From Theocolax elegans (Eukaryota > Arthropoda > Insecta > Hymenoptera > Cerocephalidae): a DNA stretch of 64,000 nt. This document shows, piece after piece, positions 1 to 12,599 of the stretch. The stretch's first letter is position 1. Every line of letters starts with the position of its first letter. The position numbers were made by a program, and so were the translations under genes. The notes below the pieces were generated by a model. That model did no database searches, was not told the origin of the DNA, and worked only from the letters and a program-made list of their open reading frames with translations. Location of the stretch: assembly GCA_026168455.1 (NCBI GenBank), contig CM047427.1, positions 63,244,162-63,308,161 of the forward strand, given 5' to 3'.

Positions 1-2500
1 TATACACAATCAATTATTAACTTACTATAAAATTAAATATAATAAAACGTAATATTTCTATTGCATACTGTATTAGATGATACAACTTAAAAAATTTGAA
101 CGACTGTTTATACCTCACAAGTTTTAATACATTAATTTGTTGAATATTATTTTAATTAACGTAACGTTCAATAAAATAATAAATTTTCACATAATCCTTG
201 TTCTACTTCCTTTCACCATGTCATCCTTATATACACTCGATGAGTCCATAAAGCTTAATAAATTTACCGCCCTCTTTTCGCAGTAAAAAAAATTCTGCAT
301 TATACAAACGCACGGTTGCGCCAATATACTTCGGTTAATCTCAGATAAGGCACGTATAATACCGATCGTAAAAAGCAAAAAGGAAATAAAGCGATGTATC
401 CTCCCCCACACGATACTCCACTTGCTTTATCATTTTCTTTCTGCGAGCTTTTTTTGCATATATTCCTAACGAACAGCATTCCTATACGAATATCGCGACC
501 TAATCCACTTCTACATATCCGGTCTCTCGATACACGCACACACGCGCGAAGTGGTAACTATAAGTTATTGCGTATTTTAACCAGATGAGAAAGAATAAAC
601 GAACTTCTTTTTACTTTGGTAATTAACGAATTAATGATTATGTAAATCCATCATCAAATATTAGGAAAAGACAATCGCAAGAGTAAATTAATACCAATAA
701 ACAATATTAGTTGTAAAAAATTATTTGTGATTATTCATATACGAATATATAATTTGTATTTTAAATGTTTCAAAATTTAATTTCTCCATATAAAATACGT
801 GTTTTTTATTTATTTCATATATGGTTTGAATTATTTTTGGAATTTATTAGGATTTCTAATACAATATTTATTATAAAATATTTTTTTCTGAGTATAAATT
901 AGCTGCCAATAAATTTCGTCTTCAACTATCAAAAAAGTATTAAACTTGGAAACTATCTGCACTGACAGAATTGAATGTTTGCGACAAATAAATATTCTTT
1001 AACTACTAATCATCTTGTATTTGTTAGTTTATAAGAAATTTTTCTCTTCTGGGAGTTACACTTACATGATATATTAATAGTTAAGAAATATTATTTTACT
1101 TCATATATTTATTTCTTTCGATTCAGTCTAATTTTTTAGAATTATGTAACGTCTATAACTAACATGTGTATAACATATACCTTCATGATTCGTTTGATCA
1201 TACACCGTAATAAAATAATAAGGTTTCTTGAAACAAAAATTTAACTTTTAAAATGAAGGTTAATTTTTAATATATTTTCTATTTACCATTGAACTAAATT
1301 TTGTAGAATATATCTTCTGCGCCTGATAAAGATAAAAATGAAGTCTTTGCTATGTCAAGTTCAGACTTTACGCGATATTATTATGAATGTCGATTTAAAT
1401 TATACGATAAACGTTAAACTTACTCTAGAAGGTCAATCGATGTGTTACCATGTAATTTATCACGTTCACCAATATTTTCGTTAATCAAATTACTACGTAA
1501 TTCAAAAGTATAAATGTTTCCATTTTTACTATGCTCGTATATATGAGAAATAAAAATGTATCGATAAATAATATTTTATAATAGTAACAAATACATAAGT
1601 ATAACAAAGAGAACAAACGAAAACTTAGCACGATATAAATGCAAGTACCTACTTATACTACTTATACATAGATAAAATAACCAATGACGACGCTTGCATT
1701 ACCATCATCTAAATAAATCGCATTTCATACACGTCTCTATAATGACCCTGGCCGTTTTCGTTTATTCACATCTTCACAAACGAATGAGGTCGTCGAGCTA
1801 CCATCATAATAATTGCGCATAAACATTTTTAGTGCGATATATGTATTGGGAAATCTCGATACATAGAAATTAATAATCATCTTTGTCATTTAATGGTATA
1901 TGCAACGGCACAAGATCATATCTGTTTTGTTATAACGTTTTATCAGAATTTAATACCTACTGATCAGAAAATGTCAACTAATGGAAAATCAATAATATTT
2001 TTGTATATACAAAGACCCTCCTTAAAGAAAATCAGTCTTTCGTATTAATTATCTACTGTTTTTATCGATTTACGCGCAAATTATAGGTTGTAAACTCCAA
2101 AATAGTAATAATTGCAGTTAAATAGAAAAAAAAGGTAAAGTACTTGTTATAATGATTATGCAGTACAGAAATGCATTAAGATAAATGTAAAACGTATAGT
2201 TAAATGATGAAACAATGAATGCGTATTTCGTCGTTCCACGGGTAAGGAATAGAAGTATCTTCCTATAGCAATGTAGAAAATATTACACACTCGAAAGTTC
2301 TCGTAGTTCCCGGAAGGGATCCAGGTCTACTTTCGACCCATCGGCGATCCCATTATAATCCTTGGTTCGTGTGTGCCCTAAACCCAAGTTGCTGAACCAA
2401 ATAGCTATACCCAAGAGCAAAGCTCGCTGAGTACAGCGTTCTCTTTGGGGTCGTAAATTAGCCAGTACACGAGTGTCAACAATGCGTTTATAATTGCTAT

Positions 2501-2521
2501 CACGTGATCGTCGAACACGTG
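2501..2521. promoter_or_regulatory. pair of CACGTG E-boxes
   Basis: Two perfect palindromic E-boxes (2501-2506 and 2516-2521) are separated by nine bases inside a GC-richer patch. CACGTG is the site of bHLH factors such as USF, MITF/TFE and CLOCK-CYCLE. A function is inferred from motif spacing only. Confidence 0.25.
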
Positions 2522-4759
2522 AGAATGTACAATTTCAATACACTCTGAGGAGACGGCCTTCCTGCAACGGCTTTCTTCAAAAAATATCTGTTGTGTATAA
2601 GTAGATACAGATGTAGTAGAATAAGTCTATAGACAAAAATGAGCCGCAAACTTGTTGCGACCGGTATAACTGATGTACTCCATTATATTATAAACCATTT
2701 GGTATTCACTTTACACTACTGGGAACGAGGATTTTAAGAATTTAATATAGCTTTAAACTAAAATAACCCAATGTCTCTAGATACATTTTTCATTTCTTCT
2801 TTCATATTTAGATTTATTATTTTATAATTTAAAAAAATATTAAAAACTAAATCAATTTCAATTCAATAATTAAACTTAATACAATCTTCTAAAACCAGGC
2901 CAATGATCATGGTCAGTGAAATGTTAAAAACTTTCTTGTGGCATCATTGTTCTAATAATGATTCACAAGTTAAATGGTGATTCAACCTTATTTTATATCA
3001 GTTCTCATTTTCGTTATAAAAAAGAACGTCTAAATATTACTGGTGATTACCAATGATTTAATCACATATATTGTACTTATTATTTTTCATATTTAAAATA
3101 TTAATATATTTTTAAATCTATATTAATGTAACTATTTATATTAAATTATGTAATAATTTTTTACATTTTTATGAATAACGTCAAATTTTTAATTTTATAT
3201 TGTCATCATTTTTAGATATAACCATTTTTTGATTATCAATAAATATACCGTATATTTATGCAGCATTATAATAATTATTTACCGCCATATTTTAGACAGC
3301 AGGACTATAAATCTTGCTGTTGATGGCGCTTAATTAAGGATGATGCAAAAGCAAATGCAATTTCATTAACATCTGGAAACTGTAGATCGCAGAACTTGCA
3401 TTTTTATAAAAGTTGTTGTATTGCATAATTTTAAAACTTTCCTTTTAGCCAATTTTTATACCAATATCCAAAGTATAACGAAGAAACTATGAATCGTAGT
3501 AAACATAAGATATGATTAAAATCATATGCACAAACATAAAAATTTAGGTAATCACTTGAATATTTTCCAGTTGACTATATAAGTTAACATTTATTGAATT
3601 ATATAGCTAAAACACTATATTTCACAGGCCCATATTAAAACTGTTGGTAATATAATTTAAAAATAAAAAGGATCAATATTGGAATATTCACCGGAATAAG
3701 TAAATATTTTTGTTTTCAGGAGAAACCGTTTGCTTAGGGTAAAAAAGTTAAACAAGGATGATGCAAGTGCAAATAGAGTTACATAGATCGATCTGCAGCT
3801 TTAGATTTGTACTGCCCCTAATCAATAAAAGTGAATTTTCTTTGGTAATATATTATAACGTATACACATAAACACGTCATGATAGTTTTTCACATTGCGT
3901 CACAATGGCGCTGCGAGATTACCAATCAGATACTGAGCGATCAATGCAACGTGAAATTTTTGGCTTTGAAAAACAAACAACTGCTCACTATTTTTCAAGT
4001 TCATCTGATTGTATTGAAGCGACGGTTATGCTAGTATGCCATTATTTCAATTTAATGATAATATATATATATGGCGAATATAGATATTGATCTTTAAAGT
4101 AAAAGAACACTAAGGTAGAAATATTTTATTAATAAATAAGTACACGTGTTATAATTGCTTATTAACATAGACACTATCCTTAAAAGTGCGAGATAGCAAC
4201 ATTTTTATTTTAATATTTATTTGACGTATCTTATCAATATTATAAAACATTTTTATAATACATATAATTATTACTATGATTATTTTCATGTGTTGCACTT
4301 ACTAATCTTCGGAATCAGTGAATCGAAAAGTCGATTGCTTTTTAAATTTTAATTACCTAAATTAATTTGACGCATAACTGAGTTGTATCGCGATACAACC
4401 GAAATTCAATTAATTCAAGTACTAGCGTATTTTCCGAAATTTCTATTACGCATGATTTATTGTTCATTCGCCTCTAAAAAAATCAAAACAAAAGCTTCAA
4501 CAAATTCTTCGTGTTGTTATCTCTTCGAGTGCAAGCAGGAAATGTGTAACAAAAATAATAGGAGATTTGATGTATCTGTCCAATTTTGTAATTTTTATCA
4601 ACTTGCTGGGTAGAAAATGTAGTTACTTCAGTTATATATTAAGAAAACGAAACAAATCATTATCTTTGCTACGTCAATTACTATAAGAATCTCGATATAC
4701 GTAAAAAGTAGTAGAATAAAAATGTTCACAGTAAAAAGTTATATAAAAAATGGAATTTA

Positions 4760-5110
4760 CGTAAAGAAGCGTAAGATCGACCAGCCCCCCAGCGATTAGT
4801 AAAACTAAGCCAGCCATCGTAATCGTGCATCCGGTCTCGATCTATCGATCAATCGATAAGATTAATCGGACCAATCGAATCGTAAATGCGCGCTTATAGC
4901 AAACGAGCCCCACGCGATTCTCTAATGGTCTGCGCATGATGCGCTACTTCTTTACCATCCCCTTTTCCCTTGTTCTCGATCTTCTTTTTTTTTCTTTTAC
5001 GTGCAAGGTGTATAATTTACTGATTAGATTGGAATTCTATATATGTACGCACAGCGATGATCGGTAAGTTTTTGTGTGAGCGATGCACTTAGAAATGCGC
5101 GTGTCAACGA
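4760..5110. promoter_or_regulatory. CpG-richer patch with clustered ATCGAT/AATCGA motifs
   Basis: In a strongly AT-rich background this patch is rich in CpG and carries several ATCGAT-type words near 4840-4880 (for example CTATCGATCAATCGATAAG), resembling the DREF/BEAF core. No convincing exon was found. It could be an enhancer, an insulator or a distal promoter. Confidence 0.25.
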
Positions 5111-7599
5111 GCAATGAATCGGCTGCATGTCCTTTTATTTACTTATGCGGCATTGTACATCTCTACCGGATAAACGATAAGAATTAATGCGCGGTAAATT
5201 CTTTTAGACGGTTTAACATTTTTTCGAAAATTCCAAATATTTGATCTTTTGATTATGATTATATTATCAATTGTGTAACTTTTCAACGTATACACGAGAT
5301 GTTTTGGTATAATAATGTTACTATTTTTAGACGTAATCAGTCGCGTTAAGCTCATAGTGTAATCTTTTACTTTATTATACTGCACTTTTTTAAATTGCGC
5401 ATATTTATATCTAGAATGAAATTATTGTTAAAATATTAATCTTAGAGAACAGGACAATTTTTATTGTTGTCTCGTCAACACGACTAAAGTCTGCAATCTA
5501 TTAACGTTAAATAACAATAAACGATAACATGATTGAAATTTGTTTACAAAAGAGTCACAAATATACACACAGCTGATAATTCGTTTGTATGGAGTGAAAA
5601 GAATAATTATTAAAAATACTAATGTTATTTATATCATCTATTAAATATTGCACTAATTATTATTATTTAAGTAAAAAAATAAGTAATATGTTAAGCTTTA
5701 ATGATCTCTTTTTTGTAATTATAAGATTGATTTATATAAGTATAAAAATTACATTGAATGTTAATCCTTCTTTAATGAGATTACATTCATATCTCAAGTT
5801 CGATTCAAAAATATGAAGGCGACGAAGTGTCTGATATTGTACAGATTAGAATACTGCCTTCTTTCCAGTACTCGTGATGTTTTTATCGAATAGTTATTCA
5901 GACTTTTTTATATTCAAATTAAATGCAACTTCGTAATTTTTAATAATTACTATAACTTAATAATAATCTTAATTATAATTATAATTATAATTTGCAAATA
6001 TAATTCATAATTAATAATTTATCATAATATCAAAAAAAAACTTATCTAATTTTTTAAACAAATTTAATAATCTTTAAAAATATATTATGACGCACAAAAC
6101 ATAACTACATTCAAAGTAAATGCTGATTAGTACACTAATTTCTGTTAGCTATTGCATTAGACGTCATGTGCGGAAAAAGCTTTATTTTTCATATAATATC
6201 AATGCATCAAAATTGCTTTATAGGAAAAAATGTAGATTATTAAGTCATAAATGTTTCATATACAAACCTTTTCTTTTTCAAACAGTCAAGTTATTTAAAC
6301 AAATACAAATACTTGTATTAATAATAGTAGTGACTTTATCAATCAATTTATTTTAAATAAATTTTACTTTAAAAATAATTTTAGAGGTTATCATTTTTTT
6401 CGTCAGATAGTATCTCACAGTTATATTAAATAATGAAATACTTTAAGTGAGCATCACTGTTTTTTCCAACCATTGATCCCAACACTTAAAAAGATTGTTA
6501 TCAAAAAAAATATATGGTTTCTATCGTCAAATTAAATCGTCTAATAGATCGCAATCGTACGACGATTTTTCCTCGAAAATACACTTACTACAGAATAATG
6601 CATGATTTGATAAAATGCAGTTAGCTAAACGAAAAGTAAGAAGTAACGTATTATGTCAATTTGAATTCTCGCATTCGATAAGTTTTATTTCCCTTAATTT
6701 ATTATTTATCTAATTATTGTATATATTAAGTATCAAATTTTTGTAAATGTATGTAATTTACGAGTACTTAAGCATTAGTTAAAAATTTTAGAAGTAATAA
6801 ATTTTCTTTACAGTCATCGTGGGTGTAAGTATTAAATAAGCTAACAATTGATAATTACTTTAAAAATTTGTTTGTATATCATAGATTAAAATAGATTGAA
6901 ATTTAAAAACTTTCTAGTCAGTTGTACCACTAAAAGAGAGAATTTATATAAAATTTATTAAACTGTAAAATAAATTATTTTAGATAGTTTGCGCGATTTT
7001 TCATCATTAATCGTACATTTATCTCAAGGAGAATCGTTCAATCGTAAATTATTACTGGACAATCGAAAGTACAATCTACTATCATGGGTCTAATATAAAA
7101 TTAATAATTAATAAGTATTTATAGTCTATTCATATTATAGTTTAAGAAATTTAAATACACATATACATGTACATAGTTATTATATTTAATATATATATCA
7201 GATAATGCAGATACGATAAAATTTTTTGTTGAATTACTTTTTAATTATACACGTTATATGGTAACATGTATAATACATAATGATGCTATATAAATCTATT
7301 ATATCTGTAAATCGCAAAAATAAATATTAATATTTGATTTATTTATACACGAGTATTTAAGTATAGTACAATAAACAAATGTGTAAAATAATAAAACTGT
7401 ACCGGTGTTGCAACTTTCTGCGCAATCCTGAGAATGATAAAAGAGTTGCATCGCATCTCAATATACCATACGTATTTAACACTCAACAAATATGAAGCGT
7501 ACAATCGATTGAAATAAAGAAAAAAAATTCGCTCGACTGTACTTAGCTGACATTCTGAGTGGCTGTATATTGTACCTCTTGACGTTATATATACGAAGA

Positions 7600-8128
7600 C
7601 TATTTGTCGTCTATTTATTAGCCGCAGCTTAAAAGCCGAAGGAAGGCACGTTATATTGTAGTTGAAACACGAGTGCTCGGCGTATACGTATCGGTCGAGA
7701 CTCGAGTGTCCGCGCGCAGGCCGCAGACCGAAGATCAACGATCAACGAGTAATACTTATAGCATCGTCGCATAGCCGTCGGAGCTTCAGTACGGCTCTAG
7801 TTGTCTCGAATGACGCATCGTGCGTAGCGTCCGTAGCGTCCCTCTCTCGAGATCTTGATACGCGCATCGGTATATCGGTTGCAGACCCTTTCATCCAAAT
7901 ATTCATCCAACGTGACAATACCGAGTCGAGCGTGACAGTATTTATATATTTCTATATAAAAACTATAAAGATTAATAACGTTGATTATTAACGAACTAAC
8001 GAATAACCAGAAGAAATCAGTCTGCTCCTCTCGAGAACAGTGTGCTTTTAGTTTGCGGAAACGCAACAATTTTTCGAACTGTCGACCCGACGTCAGCGGT
8101 CAGAGTGTTCGGTTTTATTTCGCCACTT
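7600..8128 (+). promoter_or_regulatory. CpG-rich promoter / 5' UTR region of the short sprint isoform
   Basis: CpG density rises sharply from about 7640 and stays high up to the start codon at 8129. The frame of that ATG has a TAA at 7997-7999 and no other ATG between, so this stretch reads as promoter plus 5' leader. No TATA box was assigned. The exact start of transcription cannot be seen. Confidence 0.45.
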
Positions 8129-11100
8129 ATGAAGGATTTCGACGTTCTCACTAGGCTAGCCAAAAGCCTGGCGGAGGGTGAATTAGTCACGAGCAGACGC
8201 GATCTGCTAGGCACGAGGTCAAACTCGGACCCGTCGATGGACCGAGCGCCGATTTTCAAACTCCAGAGGCACGCCGAACGCCCTGAAGCGGCGAGCTTGG
8301 TCAGGCCGTAAACTTTTGTTGTGTACACGCGGCCAAAACTCTCACTCTTCTATACGAGGGAGACAGACACGAGAAAGCAAGAGAGAAAGCGAGAGAGAAC
8401 GAGAGAACGTGAGAGAGAGAGAGACAAAAGACAAAAGACATAGTATATTCGACGACCCTGCCTATTTTCTCACTGACTATATCAGGGGACCCCTAATTTT
8501 TATACCAATCGTTTTAAACTTACATTATTTATAATATAATAATATTCATAGTGGCTAAGTATTTTAAAATAAACAAATAGAGAGGAACGATTTCTCATAA
8601 TAGTGACGGCAACAATTCTATGGGTTGAGGATACTGTACTACTGTACGTGTACATTACATCTACAGCAAGATGTTGAGTTGCTCGTGCAACGAGTTTGGC
8701 GTTGAGCGCAAAAAGTTCTCTTTGAAAACACGTAGGATCTTTCAGAAGATCGGTAAATGGTTTCAAGAGCTTTGCCAGAAATTCCACCGGAAATGTAAGA
8801 ATTTGTCATTTTGAACTTGTTGATCATATTCTATCTACACCTTTTCCCGCCGTGTTGTCGATCGCAATCGCCTTGTACGTGTTTATTTTCAAAGTTTGAC
8901 GAATTTGTTTTGGTACGCGGTTGTGGCTTACTACGTAATATCTCTATAGCCAAACATTTGCAGGAAGTACCGCGTACAATAAAATATTATTTTTATCAGA
9001 GTAATTTTATGGATGCGTCTACCTAACAATTTCATTTTTTAAACTTTGTAATCTCTTGAAAAACGTCACGCAATGACAAACAAAATCAATTTAGAAGCAT
9101 TATCAATTTCTTTTGAATATTTCTTATACTTACCACGTTATCATATATTTTTTTATCAATCTATCGTAATTCATAATCTGTAACATTTTATTACAAAGTA
9201 TCCGGTAACTTTTGTTCACCGGTGCAAACGATAAAACTTGCACTCGTTGTTAAACAATGCAAATGATCTTTTTCAATAAGTTTGATATATTTTTTTTTAT
9301 TATTCACGTTGACTTGTTTATTATAACTATAATTTTTTATTAGTTTATAAAAATTATTTATATATTACATTACAATCAATGGACATAGAATATTTTTGAT
9401 GTACCGTGTTACATATGTCCTAACAAATATTAGTAGTTATTTAGTCTCGAACTTGCTCTGTATAAAATAATATGATCTAAATTAATTACACCTGTTACAG
9501 AAACAAATACATTTAAATTACTATTATGTAACTTATCATCAATCAATAGTTTATTAAAAAGAGAAATAATTACATGTGATTTTTGTTTATTTCAGCACCA
9601 CCTCGGCTGCAGGCACTGAGGAACCGCGATAACGCAGGAGGTTCCGGTGGTGCAGGCTCGGCTATTCGCGCTTACGCTCTCCAACTCGCCGCTGACAGGA
9701 CGACGACCTTCTCTCAAAACATCGAAAACTTTATTCAATGTACAAAGGAAGGCAAGGAGGCCTCGCCTCACGTCGTCATGCGCAACATACGCCAATTCAT
9801 GTCTGGCATGAAAAACTATCTGGTAAGTTTATCAAACGTTTATCCTTTCTATTTCATTTCATTTCATTTGCTACCTATTTTTATTTATTATTCACATTTA
9901 CGATAAAAATACAAAAAAAATTCCATACGTCGATAAAATTAGAGTTATTTATCGACCGGTAAGAACAATGGTTTATCTGATCTCGTACGTACAGGTGAAG
10001 CACGGCGAGCGCGAATTCGAGAAGGAAGTAGAAAAGGAGCGACTTAAGCTGAAGGCAAACGAATTCCTCAACCTCGACGCGATCCTCGAGGGAGTTATGA
10101 TGCAATTGGTAGTAAGGCCGCTACGCGAACACGTTTATAGGTTATTCGTCGAGCATTACGCGGCCAACGGCTCGATACAAACTCTCGCCGACAGTATACA
10201 ACTTGCCCAGCCTAAACACATACAGGATCTCGGCGTTCGAGTAAGCATCTTACTTTTTTTACATCTTATTATTATTGAAGACGCGTTGAAAATTTATTTT
10301 AACGTCACTTATCGCTAACGGATTTAGATAACTAATTATTTTGTTTCTTTTGTGCCCCGCATATCTTTAAAACTATATCTTCTACACTATACGCAATTAT
10401 CGATTTTTATTTTTCAAACTTATCTTTTTTGAATGCCTTTTAATTTAGGTGTACAATATTATTTTAAAAACAACGCCGTAGAATTTGCCAAGTAATTAAT
10501 TATAGACGAATTTTTTTACTTTGACGACACGCGCATAGTTAACAAATTCGATAATTAAAATTTATTTCTTCGATATTACATATTACATTTAATAAAAGAT
10601 TAAACAATCTACTGATCTGTTGAAAATTATTAAGCTTATATTTAATAAATGAAACTTTTCCCCAATGAACTTTCCAGTTATCTCAATGATTCTGTCACGT
10701 TCTTCGATTGCTTAGACACGCGTAGATGATAAGCACATATTTGTGCAATGATATAAGATGGATCAATTTTTAAATAGGAAAAATAAATCATCGTTAATTT
10801 TATTTTTTGTTACTCAACAGCCAAAAATTATTCCACCAACTGAAGCAAATTTGGACCGCATCTTAAAGTACATCGAACGACTGCAAAAAGCTGATTCCCC
10901 ACTCGAAAAGTTGGAAAATCTCCTGGCCGCCATATCTGCCATCTTCAATTCGGTAAAATTCATTTTATACAATATCTTGATGAAAATGTTAACAATTTAC
11001 GCGATTAATGAAACATTTATAATCAAACACATTACATTTTTCTATTGTAGAACGAAATACATTCTTGATTCTAAGTAGATTTAAATACATATAAATTAAA

Positions 11101-12509
11101 TAAATACGTTGGATTCGTAAAAAAATATCGGATACGTATAATATACAAACAAATAATTTGTCTTATCAGCTATTGTTAACAATGTCGCTATCAATAAGAA
11201 GCAATAAATCATTATTTTAAAACTCATCTCTAATAAAAGAAAAATGTTTTATCAAAGGTTAAGCATGCGAATTCAGGCAGACCAGTGACTTTGGGAGCTG
11301 ACGATCTCCTACCACTTCTCGTTTGGGTTTTGGTACGCGGCAGAATCGTTGATGCTGAAATCGAAGCCGAGTACATGTGGGGCCTGTTACATCCCTCGCT
11401 TCTGACCGGCGAGGGTGGCTACTATCTCACAACCCTTTCCAGTGCCGTGCACGTTTTAAAGACCTTCAAGTCTAGTCAAGGAACCATGTCCACGATTAAC
11501 GTGAGTGACTATATTTGTTTTCCCACCCGTGTACACGAGATATAAAAGTGATTAGCTCAGCTATTAAGTTCATGTATATCTAACTATGATTAGAGAGATT
11601 AATTTCTGTCAAAGTCAAGTTTATTCGCCTCTACTTTGATTATCATGATATTCAAGTTAGAAATACGATCATAATAATATAATATTTAATAAAGGTAGCA
11701 GCTTACATTGGACAGATAAATAATGTGCTTTTGTTCTTTCATTTTCTTCTATTTTTATCGTTATCAAATTAAGAAGAGTATTTAATATCGTTAATCTGGC
11801 CGTAACACTACAGAACATATTCATTCGTTAAAATTGAATGTTATATAAATTATACGAATATTTATGATAACTAAGAGAAATATTCATTACATAGAGTAAA
11901 ATACGTATATTTTAAAGTTTATTTTCATTTAATTTGTATTACGTGGTTACAAAATTATTCTACTGATGTTAAGCTACAAATCGTATTCAGTTTTTTAAAA
12001 AGCTCTTCTTCAAATTACTTATTATTTATTGATACGCCTGTTTATTAACTTTCTAATAAATAAATTTATTGGACAAATAGGGATGTGGAACACCGGATTG
12101 TTCTTCCGTTCTTCGCGTCCTCGTACCGGATGAATTACATGGTTCTCTCAACACAAGAACACTGCCAGTTCGACCAAATATGAATACCCGCGACGTTTGC
12201 CGGATTCTCGCCCACAAAATACGCTGCACAAATCCTCAAGATTACGGCCTGTTCAAACTGGTTCAAGGAGAAGGTAAAATAAAACATTGATTATTATTAT
12301 TGTACAATAAACGATTTTCATATATTTCCATTTTGTTAACTTAACAGTTATAATTAACGAAGCGAAATTTTATTTGTTTAGAAACTCTTCTCGGCGATCA
12401 GGAATGTCCACAGGAACTGTCCCACTGTCTTTTTGCATTCAAACGAATAGATGCAAAAATCGCGTGGCCGAAGACCACAAGTGCAGCATCCATCACCGGT
12501 GGCTCTTGA
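8129..12509 (+). CDS. spri: Sprint/RIN-type Ras-Rab interactor, short isoform with VPS9 and RA domains
   Basis: Eight exons join in frame: 8129-8307, 8667-8794, 9596-9822, 9995-10240, 10821-10952, 11258-11500, 12081-12273, 12382-12509, giving about 491 residues. The middle matches the RIN homology region and the VPS9 Rab5 exchange domain, with LGADDLLPLLVWVLV and LLTGEGGYYLTTL (conserved Asp and Tyr present). The last two exons form a Ras-association domain (from GCGTPDCSSVLRVLV). The family activates Rab5 downstream of Ras and receptor tyrosine kinases and promotes endocytosis; in Drosophila sprint acts in guided cell migration. No SH2 domain or proline-rich half is encoded, so this is a short, alternative-promoter form, or longer-isoform exons lie upstream of the window. 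The first two exons rest on phase agreement (2 to 2, then 1 to 1) and an in-frame upstream stop; the remaining six are certain. Confidence 0.88.
8349..8440 (+). repeat. GA-rich (GAGA-type) low-complexity tract
   Basis: A purine-rich run of GAGA words lies in the first sprint intron, just downstream of the inferred first coding exon. Such tracts are typical GAGA-factor/CLAMP sites at insect promoters. A similar tract lies upstream of the ABCC4-like gene. Confidence 0.5.
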
Positions 12510-12591
12510 TCGGCTATTTTGCCGCGGAGAGTCGCGAAAATTCTGTCTATAAATCTGTATTAATTGTAAGAATTAAGAAAGAAGAGTCCGC

Positions 12592-12597
12592 AATAAA
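12592..12597 (+). terminator. polyadenylation signal of sprint
   Basis: AATAAA lies 83 nt after the sprint stop codon, followed by an A-run. It is the first canonical signal downstream. Confidence 0.5.
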
Positions 12598-12599
12598 AA

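Larger units (their letters stand above)
1..7600. other. long AT-rich stretch, no gene recognised
   Basis: No reading frame here has coding character; the short open frames are low-complexity and unsupported by splice context. GC- and CpG-richer patches lie at about 350-560, 2210-2570 and 4760-5110 and could be regulatory DNA or untranslated exons. The stretch may hold introns of a longer sprint transcript, since the SH2 half of that gene is not in the window, but no SH2-like exon was found. A loose similarity between 3336-3365 and 3751-3775 (AAGGATGATGCAA core) hints at old repeats. Confidence 0.5.

Noticed and set aside
7343..7738. 131-codon minus-strand open frame
   Set aside because: Residue composition is that of random AT-rich and CpG-rich DNA, with no family resemblance; it overlaps the sprint leader region.
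8500..8827. Minus-strand open frames of 62-95 codons
   Set aside because: They are the antisense of the second sprint coding exon, which fits the splice phases on the plus strand.
9583..9595. Possible start codon for sprint within the acceptor sequence
   Set aside because: The bases are the polypyrimidine tract and AG of a splice acceptor; the exon begins at 9596.
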